From Oscillospiraceae bacterium (GTDB taxonomy: Bacteria > Bacillota_A > Clostridia > Oscillospirales > JAAYXM01): DNA of 17,602 nt. The DNA lies in contig JAFXJK010000027.1 in assembly GCA_017532355.1 (NCBI GenBank), forward strand, positions 1 through 17,602, given 5' to 3'. The position numbers and the translations under genes were made by a program. Under the pieces are notes generated by a model. The model saw only the letters and a list, made by a program, of their open reading frames with translations. It was not told the origin of the DNA and ran no database searches. Positions 1-9,146 of this stretch are shown piece by piece; the first letter of the stretch is position 1, and each line of letters starts with the position of its first letter.

Positions 1-277
1 AAAAACAGTACACAGGTCGTACATGGCAGGAAACCTATCTTTTATTTGGAAGAAAATTAATAAATTTATCAGGAAGTAGTAGCAATTTAGGGGTGACTTG
101 TGATAAAATAATAGACACGAAACAATTTTGCCTCCCGGGGTACGCCTTTCCTCTCTTCTTGCAGCGGGTTACCTACCGGGAATATACCCTAACAGAGCTT
201 CCTCTTGAAGGGGAAGGCTTTCCAAGAAATCATTTGTGCTATACTACAACATTACAGAAGTCGGTAAACCTCTATTG

Positions 278-316
278 AACCACGCTCCTCGCGCGTGGTT
301 TTCGTTATGCAAAAAA
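278..316. repeat. Dispersed intergenic repeat, copy A
   Basis: An 8-bp stem (aaccacgc / gcgtggtt, 278-285 and 293-300) with a 7-base loop is followed by ttttcgttatgcaaaaaa. Bases 286-316 match 15687-15717 at 29 of 31 positions. A third, shorter copy lies at 15361-15393. Copy A directly abuts the terminator at 316-341. Read on the plus strand the hairpin plus T-run is itself terminator-like. Confidence 0.75.
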
Positions 317-341
317 GAAGAGCCGGAAATCCGGCTCTTCT
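316..341 (-). terminator. Intrinsic terminator of the isomerase-fructokinase operon
   Basis: Perfect 11-bp stem (agaagagccgg / ccggctcttct) with a 4-base loop. On the minus strand it is followed directly by six T, so it fits the end of the minus-strand transcript from the fructokinase, about 150 bases after its stop. On the plus strand a looser T-rich tract (345-354) follows, so it may work in both directions. Confidence 0.85.
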
Positions 342-493
342 GAGTTTTCTTTTTCGGGAGGTGTGGAACCCCTCCCCTACGTTGGTTTTGGACTTTCGAT
401 GGGGATTGGGAAAAAGCTTCGCAACGTGCAAACCGAACCCGAAGTAGTATGCAGATACGTCGAGCGGTGCGGAGGTTTTTAACATCCCCTCTT

Positions 494-1438
494 TTATTCA
501 ACTTCTTCGAGTGTGGGAAGCGCAGGGATTGCTCCGCGCTTCTGCACGCACTTTCCTGCAACGCGGTTTGCAAAAGAGCCGTAAGCTTTTGCCGTCTCGC
601 GAGTGAGCGCCGTATCTGCCTTTCCGTCGCGGATGAGCTTATACATAAAGCCGCCGAGGAAGGAGTCGCCTGCGCCTGTCGTATCAACTACCTTGACCTT
701 CTCGCTCGGAACGATTACGCACTCATCACCGAAGTAAATTCGCGCGCCGTCACCGCCACAGGTGAGGAGTACGATTTTGATTCCCTTATTGAGGAGCACC
801 TTCGCCGCCCCGTCAAAGTCAGCCGTTCCGCAGACGAGCTCGCACTCGTTATCAGAAAGCTTTATAACATCGACAAGCGAAAGAGGTGCGCGCATCTCCT
901 CGATTGCTTTCTCCTCGCTGTCCCAGAGAAGCGGACGGTAGTTCGGGTCGTAGGAAATAACAGCACCGTTTTCCTTTGCAAACTTAATAGCAGCGTAAAC
1001 CGCGCTCTTTGACGGCTCTGCCGTAAAGGAGAGCGAGCCGAAGTGCAAAACGGAAGTCGATGCAAGCACGTCACGCGAGATATCCGCGTCCGTTATCATA
1101 ACGTCCGCGCTCTGCTTTCTCGCAAAGGAGAAGCTTCGGTCGCCGTTCTCATCAAGCGTGACGAACGCAAGCGTTGTAAAGTGGTCGCGGTCACGGGCCA
1201 TATACTCGGTTATAACGCCGCAAGCCTTCATCGCGTCGATGATGCACTCGCCGTGCATATCGTCGCCGACCTTGCCGATAAATACCGAAGAAAGACCGAG
1301 TCGCGCCGCGGCACAGGCAACATTTGCAGGTGCACCGCCGGGGTTGCGCTCAAAAATCTTCATTCCGTTCTCACTCGTGCCGAGGTCCGTAAAGTCGATA
1401 AGTGCCTCGCCGATTGATACAATATCATACTTTTTCAT
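494..1438 (-). CDS. PfkB-family carbohydrate kinase, probable fructokinase
   Basis: A 314-residue ribokinase/PfkB-fold sugar kinase, a normal length for the family. It would transfer phosphate from ATP to a sugar hydroxyl in the cytosol. Visible motifs are the N-terminal GGAPANVA signature (residues 34-41) that follows the sugar-binding segment, the SYDPNYRP segment in the middle, and the C-terminal DTTGAGDSF signature (252-260), in which Asp258 is the expected catalytic base of the GAGD anion hole. Overall sequence looks most like bacterial fructokinases. The start lies three bases after the stop of the isomerase gene, with AAAGGA inside the end of that gene, so the two are co-transcribed. 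The isomerase can make D-fructose from D-mannose, which makes fructose the likely substrate; ribose, 2-keto-3-deoxygluconate or another ketose cannot be excluded. Terminated at 316-341. Confidence 0.88.
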   Translation of the reverse strand: MKKYDIVSIGEALIDFTDLGTSENGMKIFERNPGGAPANVACAAARLGLSSVFIGKVGDDMHGECIIDAMKACGVITEYMARDRDHFTTLAFVTLDENGDRSFSFARKQSADVMITDADISRDVLASTSVLHFGSLSFTAEPSKSAVYAAIKFAKENGAVISYDPNYRPLLWDSEEKAIEEMRAPLSLVDVIKLSDNECELVCGTADFDGAAKVLLNKGIKIVLLTCGGDGARIYFGDECVIVPSEKVKVVDTTGAGDSFLGGFMYKLIRDGKADTALTRETAKAYGSFANRVAGKCVQKRGAIPALPTLEEVE

Positions 1439-1441
1439 AGC

Positions 1442-2065
<624 letters not shown>

Positions 2066-2113
2066 TTATGTCCTTTTTTGATATTTTTGGAAACTTTCCA
2101 CTATCCGGACTGC

Positions 2114-5100
2114 TTACTGATACTTAACCCAGTCTGTACCTTCTCTGAGAGCGATCCACTTTTCGTAAATGTCTCTCTTTTCGAAGTCGTGGCTGTTCGT
2201 TGCTTCCTGAACTGCGAGGTAGTACCATGCGGACTTGTCGCTGTTGTCAGGCCATACGATCATGTCGGGAAGTAAGTCAGCAGCTGTTTCGGGCATACGG
2301 TTCAGGACTCTGTTGATCATCGTCATAGCCTCTGCTCTTGTTATAGAGCGGTTCGGCCTGAACGTTCCGTCCTCATAGCCCTTTATCCAACCGTGAGCTG
2401 CCGCTTCGTGGATTTCGTCCTCTGCCCAGTGATTCTTTACGTCTGTGAAGTTATCCACCACAGTAAATGCCGAAGCATCGAATCTCGCGCAGATTGACGC
2501 GAATTCCGCACGGGTGATGACTGCATCAGGATAGAAGCTGTTGCCGTTTCTTCCTTCAACTATACCAAGCTTTGCAAGCGTTGAGATTGCCGTGTTGTGC
2601 CAGTCTTCTGCCGCAACATCCGCAAAACTGTTCTTGTCAGTAAGGTTTTCGTCCCTGACATTTGCCTTGAGAAGTCTGAAGAAGATTGCCGCAACCTCAG
2701 CGCGGGTGATGTTGCCCTGCGGACGTACGCTTCCGTCGGGGTATCCGATGACGTATGCGAAGTGGTCATCACCGTTGAGAGAATCGGGAACCTTACCCGG
2801 CTCTATCGGGTCTGTCGGGTCCTTATCGGAAGAATCGTCCTTTATCCAAGCGGCGTAAACCGTGATGTTCTTCGTCATCTTGACCTTGTCAACATCTTCC
2901 TTGAAGCTTTCGTCAAGGTGCCAGCCGTCGAAGATATAGCCCTCTTTCTGCGGTACCTTGCTGATATCTACTACTGTTCCCTGATTGTATTTTTCTTTTT
3001 CAAACTCTGTTCCGCCGTTTGAGTCGTAGGTGAGGGTGTACTTCGGCACACCGCCGCCACCGCCACCGCCGCCACCGGCGTAGGTCCATTTCGCAACGAG
3101 AGTGATTTCAACCGTTGCAGGGTCAGGTGCGAGTGCGGAATAAGCTGTTGTTGCGGAAACGAGTGTGGTTGTATCATAGAACCAGCCCTCGAAGGTGTGG
3201 CTTGATCTTACAGGGGTTCCTGCAGGGAGAAGGTCTGCATCATCCCAGCCAACCTGTGTCTTATCAGCAAGAGTTGTGTTTCCGCCAATGTTACCGCCTG
3301 CAAGGTCGTACTTGACCGTGTAGTTCGGTGTCCACTGTGCAACGAGTGTGATTTCAGTTACCGCTACACCACCTGCGAGAGAATCGTAAGTTGTTGTATC
3401 GGTTACGTCTGTCGTATCCTTCTTCCAGCCTGCGAAGATGTGGCCGGCTTTTTGGGCAGTTCCCGTCGGAAGGAGCCCTGCATCATCGTAGTCAACGACT
3501 TTCGGATGAATTGTTCCGTTTCCGCCGATATTTCCGCCTGCGAGGTCGTAGTTTACGAGATACGGAGCCTTCTGGTTTACGAAGATGACTTCGGTTGCAG
3601 CCGTTCCGTCAGTTCTCTCGATTGTACCGTTATGGTAAATTGCATATCTTACGTCGTCGTAAATCCATGTCGGGTCGCCGCCGTGAACCTCGTAGATGTA
3701 AATCGGGTCACCGTTCTGGTAGCGTGTGTACTGGAAGTCGGTGAGTTGTACGGTTATCGCCGCGCCTGCATTGTTCTCACTCTCGCCTGTCGCGACGGTT
3801 ACCGTACCGCTTCCTACATCCTGCTCATGGAACATTGCCTTAAACTCAAATGTGAGGTCAGCGCTTGCTGTGTACGGATTGTTTCCGTCTGCCGCGAGGA
3901 GTTGCTTCTTTATAGCTCCGCTCGGTACGGTTACAGGCTTATCGGGGTTCTTTTCCCAATATGCGTGGAACGTAAGGTCCTCTGCCGGCATCTTCATTGC
4001 GGCGAGGTCAGAAAGACCTGCGAATTCGTTGTTGTATGTCCTGTACCAGCCAACCAATGTGTAGTTGTCTGTGCCTATTGTCTTCTGGTCGCCTGCGGCC
4101 TTTGTCGGAAGGTTATCCGAAAGGTTTGCGCCGAATGCCACAACCTTGTTTTCCTGATCTGCAGGGATTTCCGTAAATGTGCCGTCTGCTTCCTGCTTGT
4201 AGTACTTATACGCGAGGTTATAGCTTCTCTTTACCGAAGTTACCGCAACGTAGTTGTCCTGCTTTCTCGAAACGTGAACGTCGCCGTCAACGATTATCTT
4301 GTTTGCGTTGTGGTCAAGCACGGTTTCGAGGTTTACGCCGAGAGCCGTAAGCTCTGCAGGTGTCTTTGCAAGGAGCTCGTCAGCGGCATAGGTAGTCGCA
4401 GCCGATTCGGTCTTTCCGAACTTGATGCTTGCAATCTTGTAGCCTTCGTCTGCCGAGAAGAAGACTTCAAGCGGATTTTCAGAGTATGTGTAGGTCGTGC
4501 CGCGCATAATTTCGCTTCCTGCGTCGTGAGAAGTCGTAAGCTCAAAGTCAAGAAGCTTCGTATAGACCTCTATCGCCATACCCTGTGTTACGTTTATAAA
4601 CTGATACTCGAAATCGCCCGTACCGCTGTAGGAAACCTTGTTCGTTCCGTCGGACACGTCATAAAGCACTTCTGATGTGTCAAGCGGAGTATCGTGTGAA
4701 GAAGAAGTCTTCTTTATAATCTGCGCGATTTCGTAGCCTGTCTTCGGTGCGAAGACCATCTCTGCGCTGTCCTTCGGGGTTGAGCCGTCAACCTTTACCG
4801 TTTCGCGGTAAGTGTTACCGATGAGCGCTCCTTCTGCCGGGATTGATGCGACAGAGAGAGTTCCTCCCTCGTCGATAACGCCGCCGACGATGTGAACGTT
4901 ATGGCGGACGAATTCAACGTCTAAAAGTGAGTAAACTGTTTTTGTGTCGTACGGTGCAACCGCTCCTGCATTTGTGCTTGTGAGCTTGCACTCGAGAGCG
5001 TACATCGCCTCAACGGAGAAGTCATCTGCCGAGGAGAACGTAAGCGTTTTCTTTGCGTTTGCAGGGTTTTCAAGCGTCCAGTTTGCAAAGTCTGTTACGT

Positions 5101-6943
5101 CAACGCTCTGTCCTGCAGGTACGGTCAATGTCGCGATAACCGTATCGTCTCCGTCACCTGCTGTGAGGTTCGTGTCGATAAGCTTGTATTCCATATTGAC
5201 GCCGAGGTTGTTTTCGCCGTCGGGGATATTGTCGGTTAGGACCATCTTATCGAGAAGCGGATTGAGAGTTCCTGCGTTATACTCAAAGTCTGCCGAGGTT
5301 GCAGTCTCTATATGCTTCCAATACTCTGCGTCTGCGAGGGAGTACTTAAGCGTTACGTCTGATTTTGCTGAAGGCGCAGTTTCAGTCGGTGTGGTCGCTT
5401 GTGCATCCTGATAGATTGCGGCGCCGCTGTTTGTCGGGAGATATCCGCCGAAGGTGTCGGCGTTCTCGTCCTCGACTATCGGGATATATACAACGAGCTT
5501 GCGTCCGAAATCTGCTCCGCCCAGTACTTTGCTTTCCGTTGTCACGCAATGGTATGCGAAGTTAAAGCCCGATACCTTGACCGTTTTTTCGTTTTCGATT
5601 GTAACCGTTGCGGTCGGGAAGGGGACTTCTTCCGTTGCCCAGCCTGTTGCGGTCTTTTCAACAGTATAAACCTCGGGCTTGTATGCTGTTCCCGAAGAAA
5701 TCGGGAGACGGAAATAATCGGAGACTATGTCTGTTGTTATTGAAGATTCATTGAGGGTTGAGTTGGCTGTGATTGAAAATGCTATGTCTTCAAAAACCTT
5801 TGTTACGGCAGAAGCGTCAGTGTGTGCCGAGTAGTATGACTCTGCCGCCTTGTCGCCGAGCACGTCGTATTCCGTTGCGTCGGGGTAGTTGCTCGAAAGC
5901 GCCTGGAGGAAGCTTACGGAATTCTCCGACGGAGTGCCGAGGTACATCGAGAAGATGTGAGCACCGGTGTCCTTCATGTGCTTTGCAGCTGTGACCGCGC
6001 TGTTTGCAACGGTTTCACTGAAAGCGCTCTGGGTTGTCGGAACGCCGTCAGTTATGACAACAACTATCTTACTGCGGTTGTCGTAAGTACCCGGTGCCTG
6101 CGCATCGAATATTGCATCCGCGATATTCATACCGAGGTCAGTTCTCGTCGCGCCGTTTGCGTCAAGAGCCGCGATTGCATCGGTGATTTTGTCGTCAGTG
6201 CCGAGTGTATCGTCGGGGTCCTTGAAGCAGATTATGAATGAGTTTTCGTAGTGTGTCTCCTCAAGAGCGTTGTACGAAACGCCGAGAGCCGGAACGGTGT
6301 TCACAGTCTCAACTCTTTCATAGATAGCCGTGTTTGAGATGTCTACGCTATAATCCCTGAAAGAGCCCCACTGCAAGGTATACCAGCCTGCAGAACTTCC
6401 CCAGCTCGAAGAGAAGTAACGGATCTGGCGGTATTCATCGCCTGACTGGATGTAGTAAGTATTGTCCGTGTCAAGCGTTGTGATGTCGGTTATGCGGTGG
6501 TACTCAACGGCAGTTACCTGCTCATTTCTTGTTGCGGTGAGGATTTCCGTGTTGTCGTCATATCCCGACTCACTCGCGAAACCGACGATTGCAAGGCGGT
6601 AGGAGTTATCCTTGTTGGTATTGAAGCTTGCAACCTCGTCTGCAAACGCGGTAACAGCTTCCTTCATAATCTGAAGCTTCGTCTGGCCGTTGATGGTTTC
6701 ATCCATTGAGCCTGACTGGTCAAGAACAAGGATGATATCAGCAGGCGTCGTCGACTGCGAGGACGCTGTCGAGCCTGTTGTATAAGCCTCGAGCTTTATT
6801 TTTCTCGGCTGACCTGCCACGGACTGAACGAGGGTTTTCGTAAACTCAACACCGTTGTCGGGGTCGGCGGCAGAAACCGAAAATGCCGGGAGAAGTGATA
6901 TAAGCATCACTATCGCCAGGATGGTTGCCAATGTCTTTTTCAT
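2114..6943 (-). CDS. Exported von Willebrand A / InlB-repeat / SLH surface protein
   Basis: A 1609-residue secreted cell-surface protein, probably an adhesin. Order of parts: signal peptide (1-26, MKK start, hydrophobic core, ending VSAA); a von Willebrand A domain (about 69-390) with MIDAS motif DQSGS (75-79), a candidate Thr (266 or 268) and Asp299 in VITDG; an aromatic-rich insertion inside it (about 141-235); a long middle of beta-type domains; an FctA/SpaA-pilin-like domain (about 1003-1120, ending FVNQK); three InlB-type (Listeria-Bacteroides) repeats starting near 1128, 1206 and 1301 with GW and AxW motifs, plus a degenerate one near 906; nine glycines near 1289-1298; and three SLH domains (about 1386-1550) with ITRAE motifs that bind secondary cell-wall polymer. 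A short tail of about 60 residues follows. Start supported by AAAGGA 8 bases upstream. The TetR gene lies 27 bases upstream in the same unit. The ligand is unknown. Confidence 0.9.
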   Translation of the reverse strand: MKKTLATILAIVMLISLLPAFSVSAADPDNGVEFTKTLVQSVAGQPRKIKLEAYTTGSTASSQSTTPADIILVLDQSGSMDETINGQTKLQIMKEAVTAFADEVASFNTNKDNSYRLAIVGFASESGYDDNTEILTATRNEQVTAVEYHRITDITTLDTDNTYYIQSGDEYRQIRYFSSSWGSSAGWYTLQWGSFRDYSVDISNTAIYERVETVNTVPALGVSYNALEETHYENSFIICFKDPDDTLGTDDKITDAIAALDANGATRTDLGMNIADAIFDAQAPGTYDNRSKIVVVITDGVPTTQSAFSETVANSAVTAAKHMKDTGAHIFSMYLGTPSENSVSFLQALSSNYPDATEYDVLGDKAAESYYSAHTDASAVTKVFEDIAFSITANSTLNESSITTDIVSDYFRLPISSGTAYKPEVYTVEKTATGWATEEVPFPTATVTIENEKTVKVSGFNFAYHCVTTESKVLGGADFGRKLVVYIPIVEDENADTFGGYLPTNSGAAIYQDAQATTPTETAPSAKSDVTLKYSLADAEYWKHIETATSADFEYNAGTLNPLLDKMVLTDNIPDGENNLGVNMEYKLIDTNLTAGDGDDTVIATLTVPAGQSVDVTDFANWTLENPANAKKTLTFSSADDFSVEAMYALECKLTSTNAGAVAPYDTKTVYSLLDVEFVRHNVHIVGGVIDEGGTLSVASIPAEGALIGNTYRETVKVDGSTPKDSAEMVFAPKTGYEIAQIIKKTSSSHDTPLDTSEVLYDVSDGTNKVSYSGTGDFEYQFINVTQGMAIEVYTKLLDFELTTSHDAGSEIMRGTTYTYSENPLEVFFSADEGYKIASIKFGKTESAATTYAADELLAKTPAELTALGVNLETVLDHNANKIIVDGDVHVSRKQDNYVAVTSVKRSYNLAYKYYKQEADGTFTEIPADQENKVVAFGANLSDNLPTKAAGDQKTIGTDNYTLVGWYRTYNNEFAGLSDLAAMKMPAEDLTFHAYWEKNPDKPVTVPSGAIKKQLLAADGNNPYTASADLTFEFKAMFHEQDVGSGTVTVATGESENNAGAAITVQLTDFQYTRYQNGDPIYIYEVHGGDPTWIYDDVRYAIYHNGTIERTDGTAATEVIFVNQKAPYLVNYDLAGGNIGGNGTIHPKVVDYDDAGLLPTGTAQKAGHIFAGWKKDTTDVTDTTTYDSLAGGVAVTEITLVAQWTPNYTVKYDLAGGNIGGNTTLADKTQVGWDDADLLPAGTPVRSSHTFEGWFYDTTTLVSATTAYSALAPDPATVEITLVAKWTYAGGGGGGGGGVPKYTLTYDSNGGTEFEKEKYNQGTVVDISKVPQKEGYIFDGWHLDESFKEDVDKVKMTKNITVYAAWIKDDSSDKDPTDPIEPGKVPDSLNGDDHFAYVIGYPDGSVRPQGNITRAEVAAIFFRLLKANVRDENLTDKNSFADVAAEDWHNTAISTLAKLGIVEGRNGNSFYPDAVITRAEFASICARFDASAFTVVDNFTDVKNHWAEDEIHEAAAHGWIKGYEDGTFRPNRSITRAEAMTMINRVLNRMPETAADLLPDMIVWPDNSDKSAWYYLAVQEATNSHDFEKRDIYEKWIALREGTDWVKYQ

Positions 6944-6970
6944 AAAATCAGTCCTTTCAAAATTTCTTGG

Positions 6971-7669
6971 TTATTCTTTCACGTCGTTATCAAGCCTGCT
7001 TACGAATTTGCTGAACATTTCTTTTGCGATTTTTTCGTAGTCCATTGCGAGAATTTTTTCAATGGTCTCTTTTCTTCTCTTTTCGGGAATCTCATAGATT
7101 TTCAGAATCGAATCGAGAATTACCGAAACCTTGTCGTCAAGAGTGAAGCTTCTGTCGCAGAGCGTCTTGAGCGCCGCGAACTCAATTCCTGAGATCACAA
7201 CCTCTTTGACGCGGAAATCGTGCTCATTCCACGTCGGGAGCTCACCCTTGAAAAGATTGTAGTTCTTTTCTGCCGCCCATTGCTTTATGTGCTCGAAAGT
7301 GTGCGGAAGGTTGTATGCCGAATAATACAAATCCCACACGTTCTGGTTGTTCTCACACAACGCAATCTGCGCCGTGACTTCAATCGCAAATGCAAGGAGA
7401 GGATCTCCTTCAGTTTTATATATTTCGTCAATAACGTTGATATGCGACTCCATCAGTTCTTCGACAAGAACCTTGAAGAGGTCTTCCTTTGAGTGGAAGT
7501 GATACGTGATATTTCCTATCCTTACTCCCGAATCCGCCTCAATCATCTTGAACGTCGTTTTCGTGTATCCGTTTTCAAGAAAAAGCTTTATCGCGGAGCG
7601 GATGATGCTTATTTCCGTTTCGGTATATGGCGTTAGTCTGCCATGTCTGTTGACAATGCTGTTTATCAC
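6971..7669 (-). CDS. TetR-family transcriptional regulator (GTG start proposed)
   Basis: A TetR/AcrR-type one-domain DNA-binding regulator of about 232 residues. The N-terminal helix-turn-helix follows the family pattern: IRSAIKLFLENGYTKTTF, then a recognition region with GVRIGNITYHFHSKEDLF. The C-terminal ligand domain is all-helical and not identifiable. An upstream in-frame ATG exists at 7696, but the promoter at 7712-7740 would place the RNA start near 7705, leaving only about 9 leader bases and no good ribosome binding site. A GTG at 7669 has AAGGGGG nine bases upstream, so I prefer it. The surface-protein gene follows 27 bases after the stop, so the regulator probably controls itself and that gene; whether it represses is inference. 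Confidence 0.85.
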   Translation of the reverse strand: MINSIVNRHGRLTPYTETEISIIRSAIKLFLENGYTKTTFKMIEADSGVRIGNITYHFHSKEDLFKVLVEELMESHINVIDEIYKTEGDPLLAFAIEVTAQIALCENNQNVWDLYYSAYNLPHTFEHIKQWAAEKNYNLFKGELPTWNEHDFRVKEVVISGIEFAALKTLCDRSFTLDDKVSVILDSILKIYEIPEKRRKETIEKILAMDYEKIAKEMFSKFVSRLDNDVKE

Positions 7670-7711
7670 CTCAGCATTCCCCCTTTTCGAACACATCTAG
7701 TATGTATCCTA

Positions 7712-7740
7712 AATATATCACAAACATATCCGTGTGTCAA
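7712..7740 (-). promoter_or_regulatory. Promoter of the TetR-surface protein operon with possible operator
   Basis: Consensus TTGACA (7735-7740), 17-base spacer, TATATT (7712-7717) with an extended -10 (TGA before it). An imperfect palindrome of form CGTRTN4AYACG surrounds the -35 box (about 7731-7744) and could be a TetR-family operator; that part is tentative. Confidence 0.78.
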
Positions 7741-7783
7741 TACGTTTTGGAAAAATTTTTATCGGCATATTTCACGAAGATAA

Positions 7784-7821
7784 AAAACAGGAGTGCTAAA
7801 GGCCTTTAGCACTCCTGTTTT
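7784..7821 (-). terminator. Terminator of the SCIFF operon, overlapping the decarboxylase stop
   Basis: A perfect 38-bp palindrome (19-bp arms, each aaaacaggag... to its complement, centred at 7802/7803). On the minus strand six T follow. The stop codon (7806-7808) and the last four to five codons of the decarboxylase gene are inside the stem. No plus-strand gene uses it. Confidence 0.9.
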
Positions 7822-9146
7822 ATTACTTTACATTCTTTTACCCCGTAGTATTTGAGCAATTCTATCAACTCTTTGTTGATTTTCTCCCCACATATAACAA
7901 TCGGTATAGCAGGTGGGCAGGAAACGGAGACATCCGCAAAGATTCTTCCCTCGCAATCAGAAACCGCTACCGTCTCGTTCGGGGACAGGAGCGCATCGTG
8001 CGGAGAGAGAACGGCTGTCGGATGCGACACTTTCGGTAGGTTCTCTTCTGTCGCCGCTTTTCTCTCAAAGGAGCAAAGCGCCTGCTCGACTCTTTTTATG
8101 TCCTCGTCGGACGTGTCCGCCGAGAGCATCAGGACGGTAAAGTCGGGGTCAGAAAACTCGCACTCTATCTTTTCTTCGCGAAGCTTTTCGGCAAGCTCAA
8201 CGCCCGTGTAGCCGAAGCTCTTGGGCGCGATACTTATCTTCAGCGGTTCGTCACCGAGAAGTTCAAGCCCGTGTTTTGCAAGTTTCGTGCAAAGCTTTTC
8301 TGCTTTCTCCGAAATGTCCGCAATCTCATCGCGAAACGTATCTGCAAGGCGGCTGTTTGCCGCATCGAGAGACGCGAGGATGAGATACGACGGGCTTGTG
8401 GATGCAAAGAGGCTCATCGCGTCTTCCGCCTCTTCCGCGAAAAACTTCGGCGCGGTCTTTGATATATGGAGATACGCGCCGCCCGTGAGGACGGGAAGCG
8501 TCTTATGCGCCGAGTCGCAACACATATCCGCGCCAAGGTCAATCGGGTGGCGTGACGGCGTGAGAAACTTAAGATACGCGCCGTGGGCGTTATCGACGAT
8601 GAGAAGCGTGTCGCGCTCGTGGCAGAGCTTCGCGATTTTCTCAATATCAGCACACTTTCCGAGGTAGTCGGGGCTTGTTATATACACCGCCGTCGGTTTT
8701 TCCGCTTCTATTCTCTTGCGAAGTTCGCAAATATCAAGCTCGCAGGATAGAACGCCGCCGTCGGCAGAATAAATAAAGGAAACATCAACATCAAGAAGCG
8801 CGGCTTGGGTGATGAACGTCTTGTGGACATTTCGAGCCGCGAGAATTTTCGGAGTTTTTCCGCAAGCGAGAGCGTATTTCTTCACAAGATACGCCATCGC
8901 GCGGATGCAAAGCGACGAGCCCTCGGCGGAATAGACCGTTCTCTCCGTTCCGAAAAGGGAAGCGGCCGCTCTCTCACTCTCGCGGATTATTCCGCAGGCG
9001 GAATAAAGCACATCTGCTCCCGCTACCTCCGTGATGTCAAAGCTCTCGCAGCCGAGACTTCCTTTTCCCTTGTGTCCCGGCATGTGCATACGGACGTTTC
9101 CGCCGTTGTTATAGCTCTTTAAAAAATCAATTATCGGTGTGTTCAT
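7806..9146 (-). CDS. Orn/Lys/Arg decarboxylase-family PLP enzyme
   Basis: A 446-residue fold-type I PLP enzyme of the Orn/Lys/Arg decarboxylase major domain family (short, YaaO-like class without the N-terminal wing domain of the >700-residue enzymes). Visible motifs: MHMPGHKG (20-27), the GAD...LY...GII segment (43-54), YSAEGSS (72-78), VDNAHGA (184-190) with the Asp that pairs with the PLP pyridine nitrogen, and SAHKTLPVLTGGAYLH (212-227) with Lys215 as the expected Schiff-base lysine. Such enzymes remove CO2 from arginine, lysine or ornithine to give agmatine, cadaverine or putrescine. The exact substrate cannot be read here and no other polyamine gene is in the window. Its ATG overlaps the maturase stop by ATGA, implying translational coupling; there is only a weak GGTGAT ribosome site. 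The 3' end lies inside the terminator at 7784-7821. Confidence 0.87.
   Translation of the reverse strand: MNTPIIDFLKSYNNGGNVRMHMPGHKGKGSLGCESFDITEVAGADVLYSACGIIRESERAAASLFGTERTVYSAEGSSLCIRAMAYLVKKYALACGKTPKILAARNVHKTFITQAALLDVDVSFIYSADGGVLSCELDICELRKRIEAEKPTAVYITSPDYLGKCADIEKIAKLCHERDTLLIVDNAHGAYLKFLTPSRHPIDLGADMCCDSAHKTLPVLTGGAYLHISKTAPKFFAEEAEDAMSLFASTSPSYLILASLDAANSRLADTFRDEIADISEKAEKLCTKLAKHGLELLGDEPLKISIAPKSFGYTGVELAEKLREEKIECEFSDPDFTVLMLSADTSDEDIKRVEQALCSFERKAATEENLPKVSHPTAVLSPHDALLSPNETVAVSDCEGRIFADVSVSCPPAIPIVICGEKINKELIELLKYYGVKECKVIKQEC

Larger units (their letters stand above)
1..493. other. Non-coding region downstream of the fructokinase gene
   Basis: No convincing gene is visible on either strand. 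Short open frames here (for example 93-278 plus and 252-485 minus) have no recognisable family, no good ribosome binding site, and run through hairpins. The region contains an A/T-rich stretch (1-125), an imperfect palindromic G/C-rich block (about 130-235, with short inverted pieces such as cccgg/ccggg), repeat copy A (278-316), a terminator (316-341) and a small gggagg/cctccc hairpin (356-376). The 130-235 block resembles a decayed intergenic palindromic repeat; this is inference from its look only. Confidence 0.6.

Noticed and set aside
93..278. Small plus-strand open frame (61 codons) in the first intergenic region
   Set aside because: No family resemblance or ribosome binding site, and it reads through an imperfect palindromic block.
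244..687. Minus-strand open frames beyond the fructokinase stop
   Set aside because: They overlap the 3' end of the kinase gene in another frame and run through its terminator; composition is non-protein-like.
3050..3078. GGC/GGT-rich tract as a possible microsatellite or phase-variation site
   Set aside because: It encodes an in-frame glycine linker with mixed codons; length change would not switch the frame if in threes, so it is kept only as a minor note under the InlB repeat finding.
3440..4675. Long plus-strand open frame (411 codons) opposite the surface-protein gene
   Set aside because: It is antisense to a clear gene with domains in the other frame; cysteine-rich, no signal for translation and no family.
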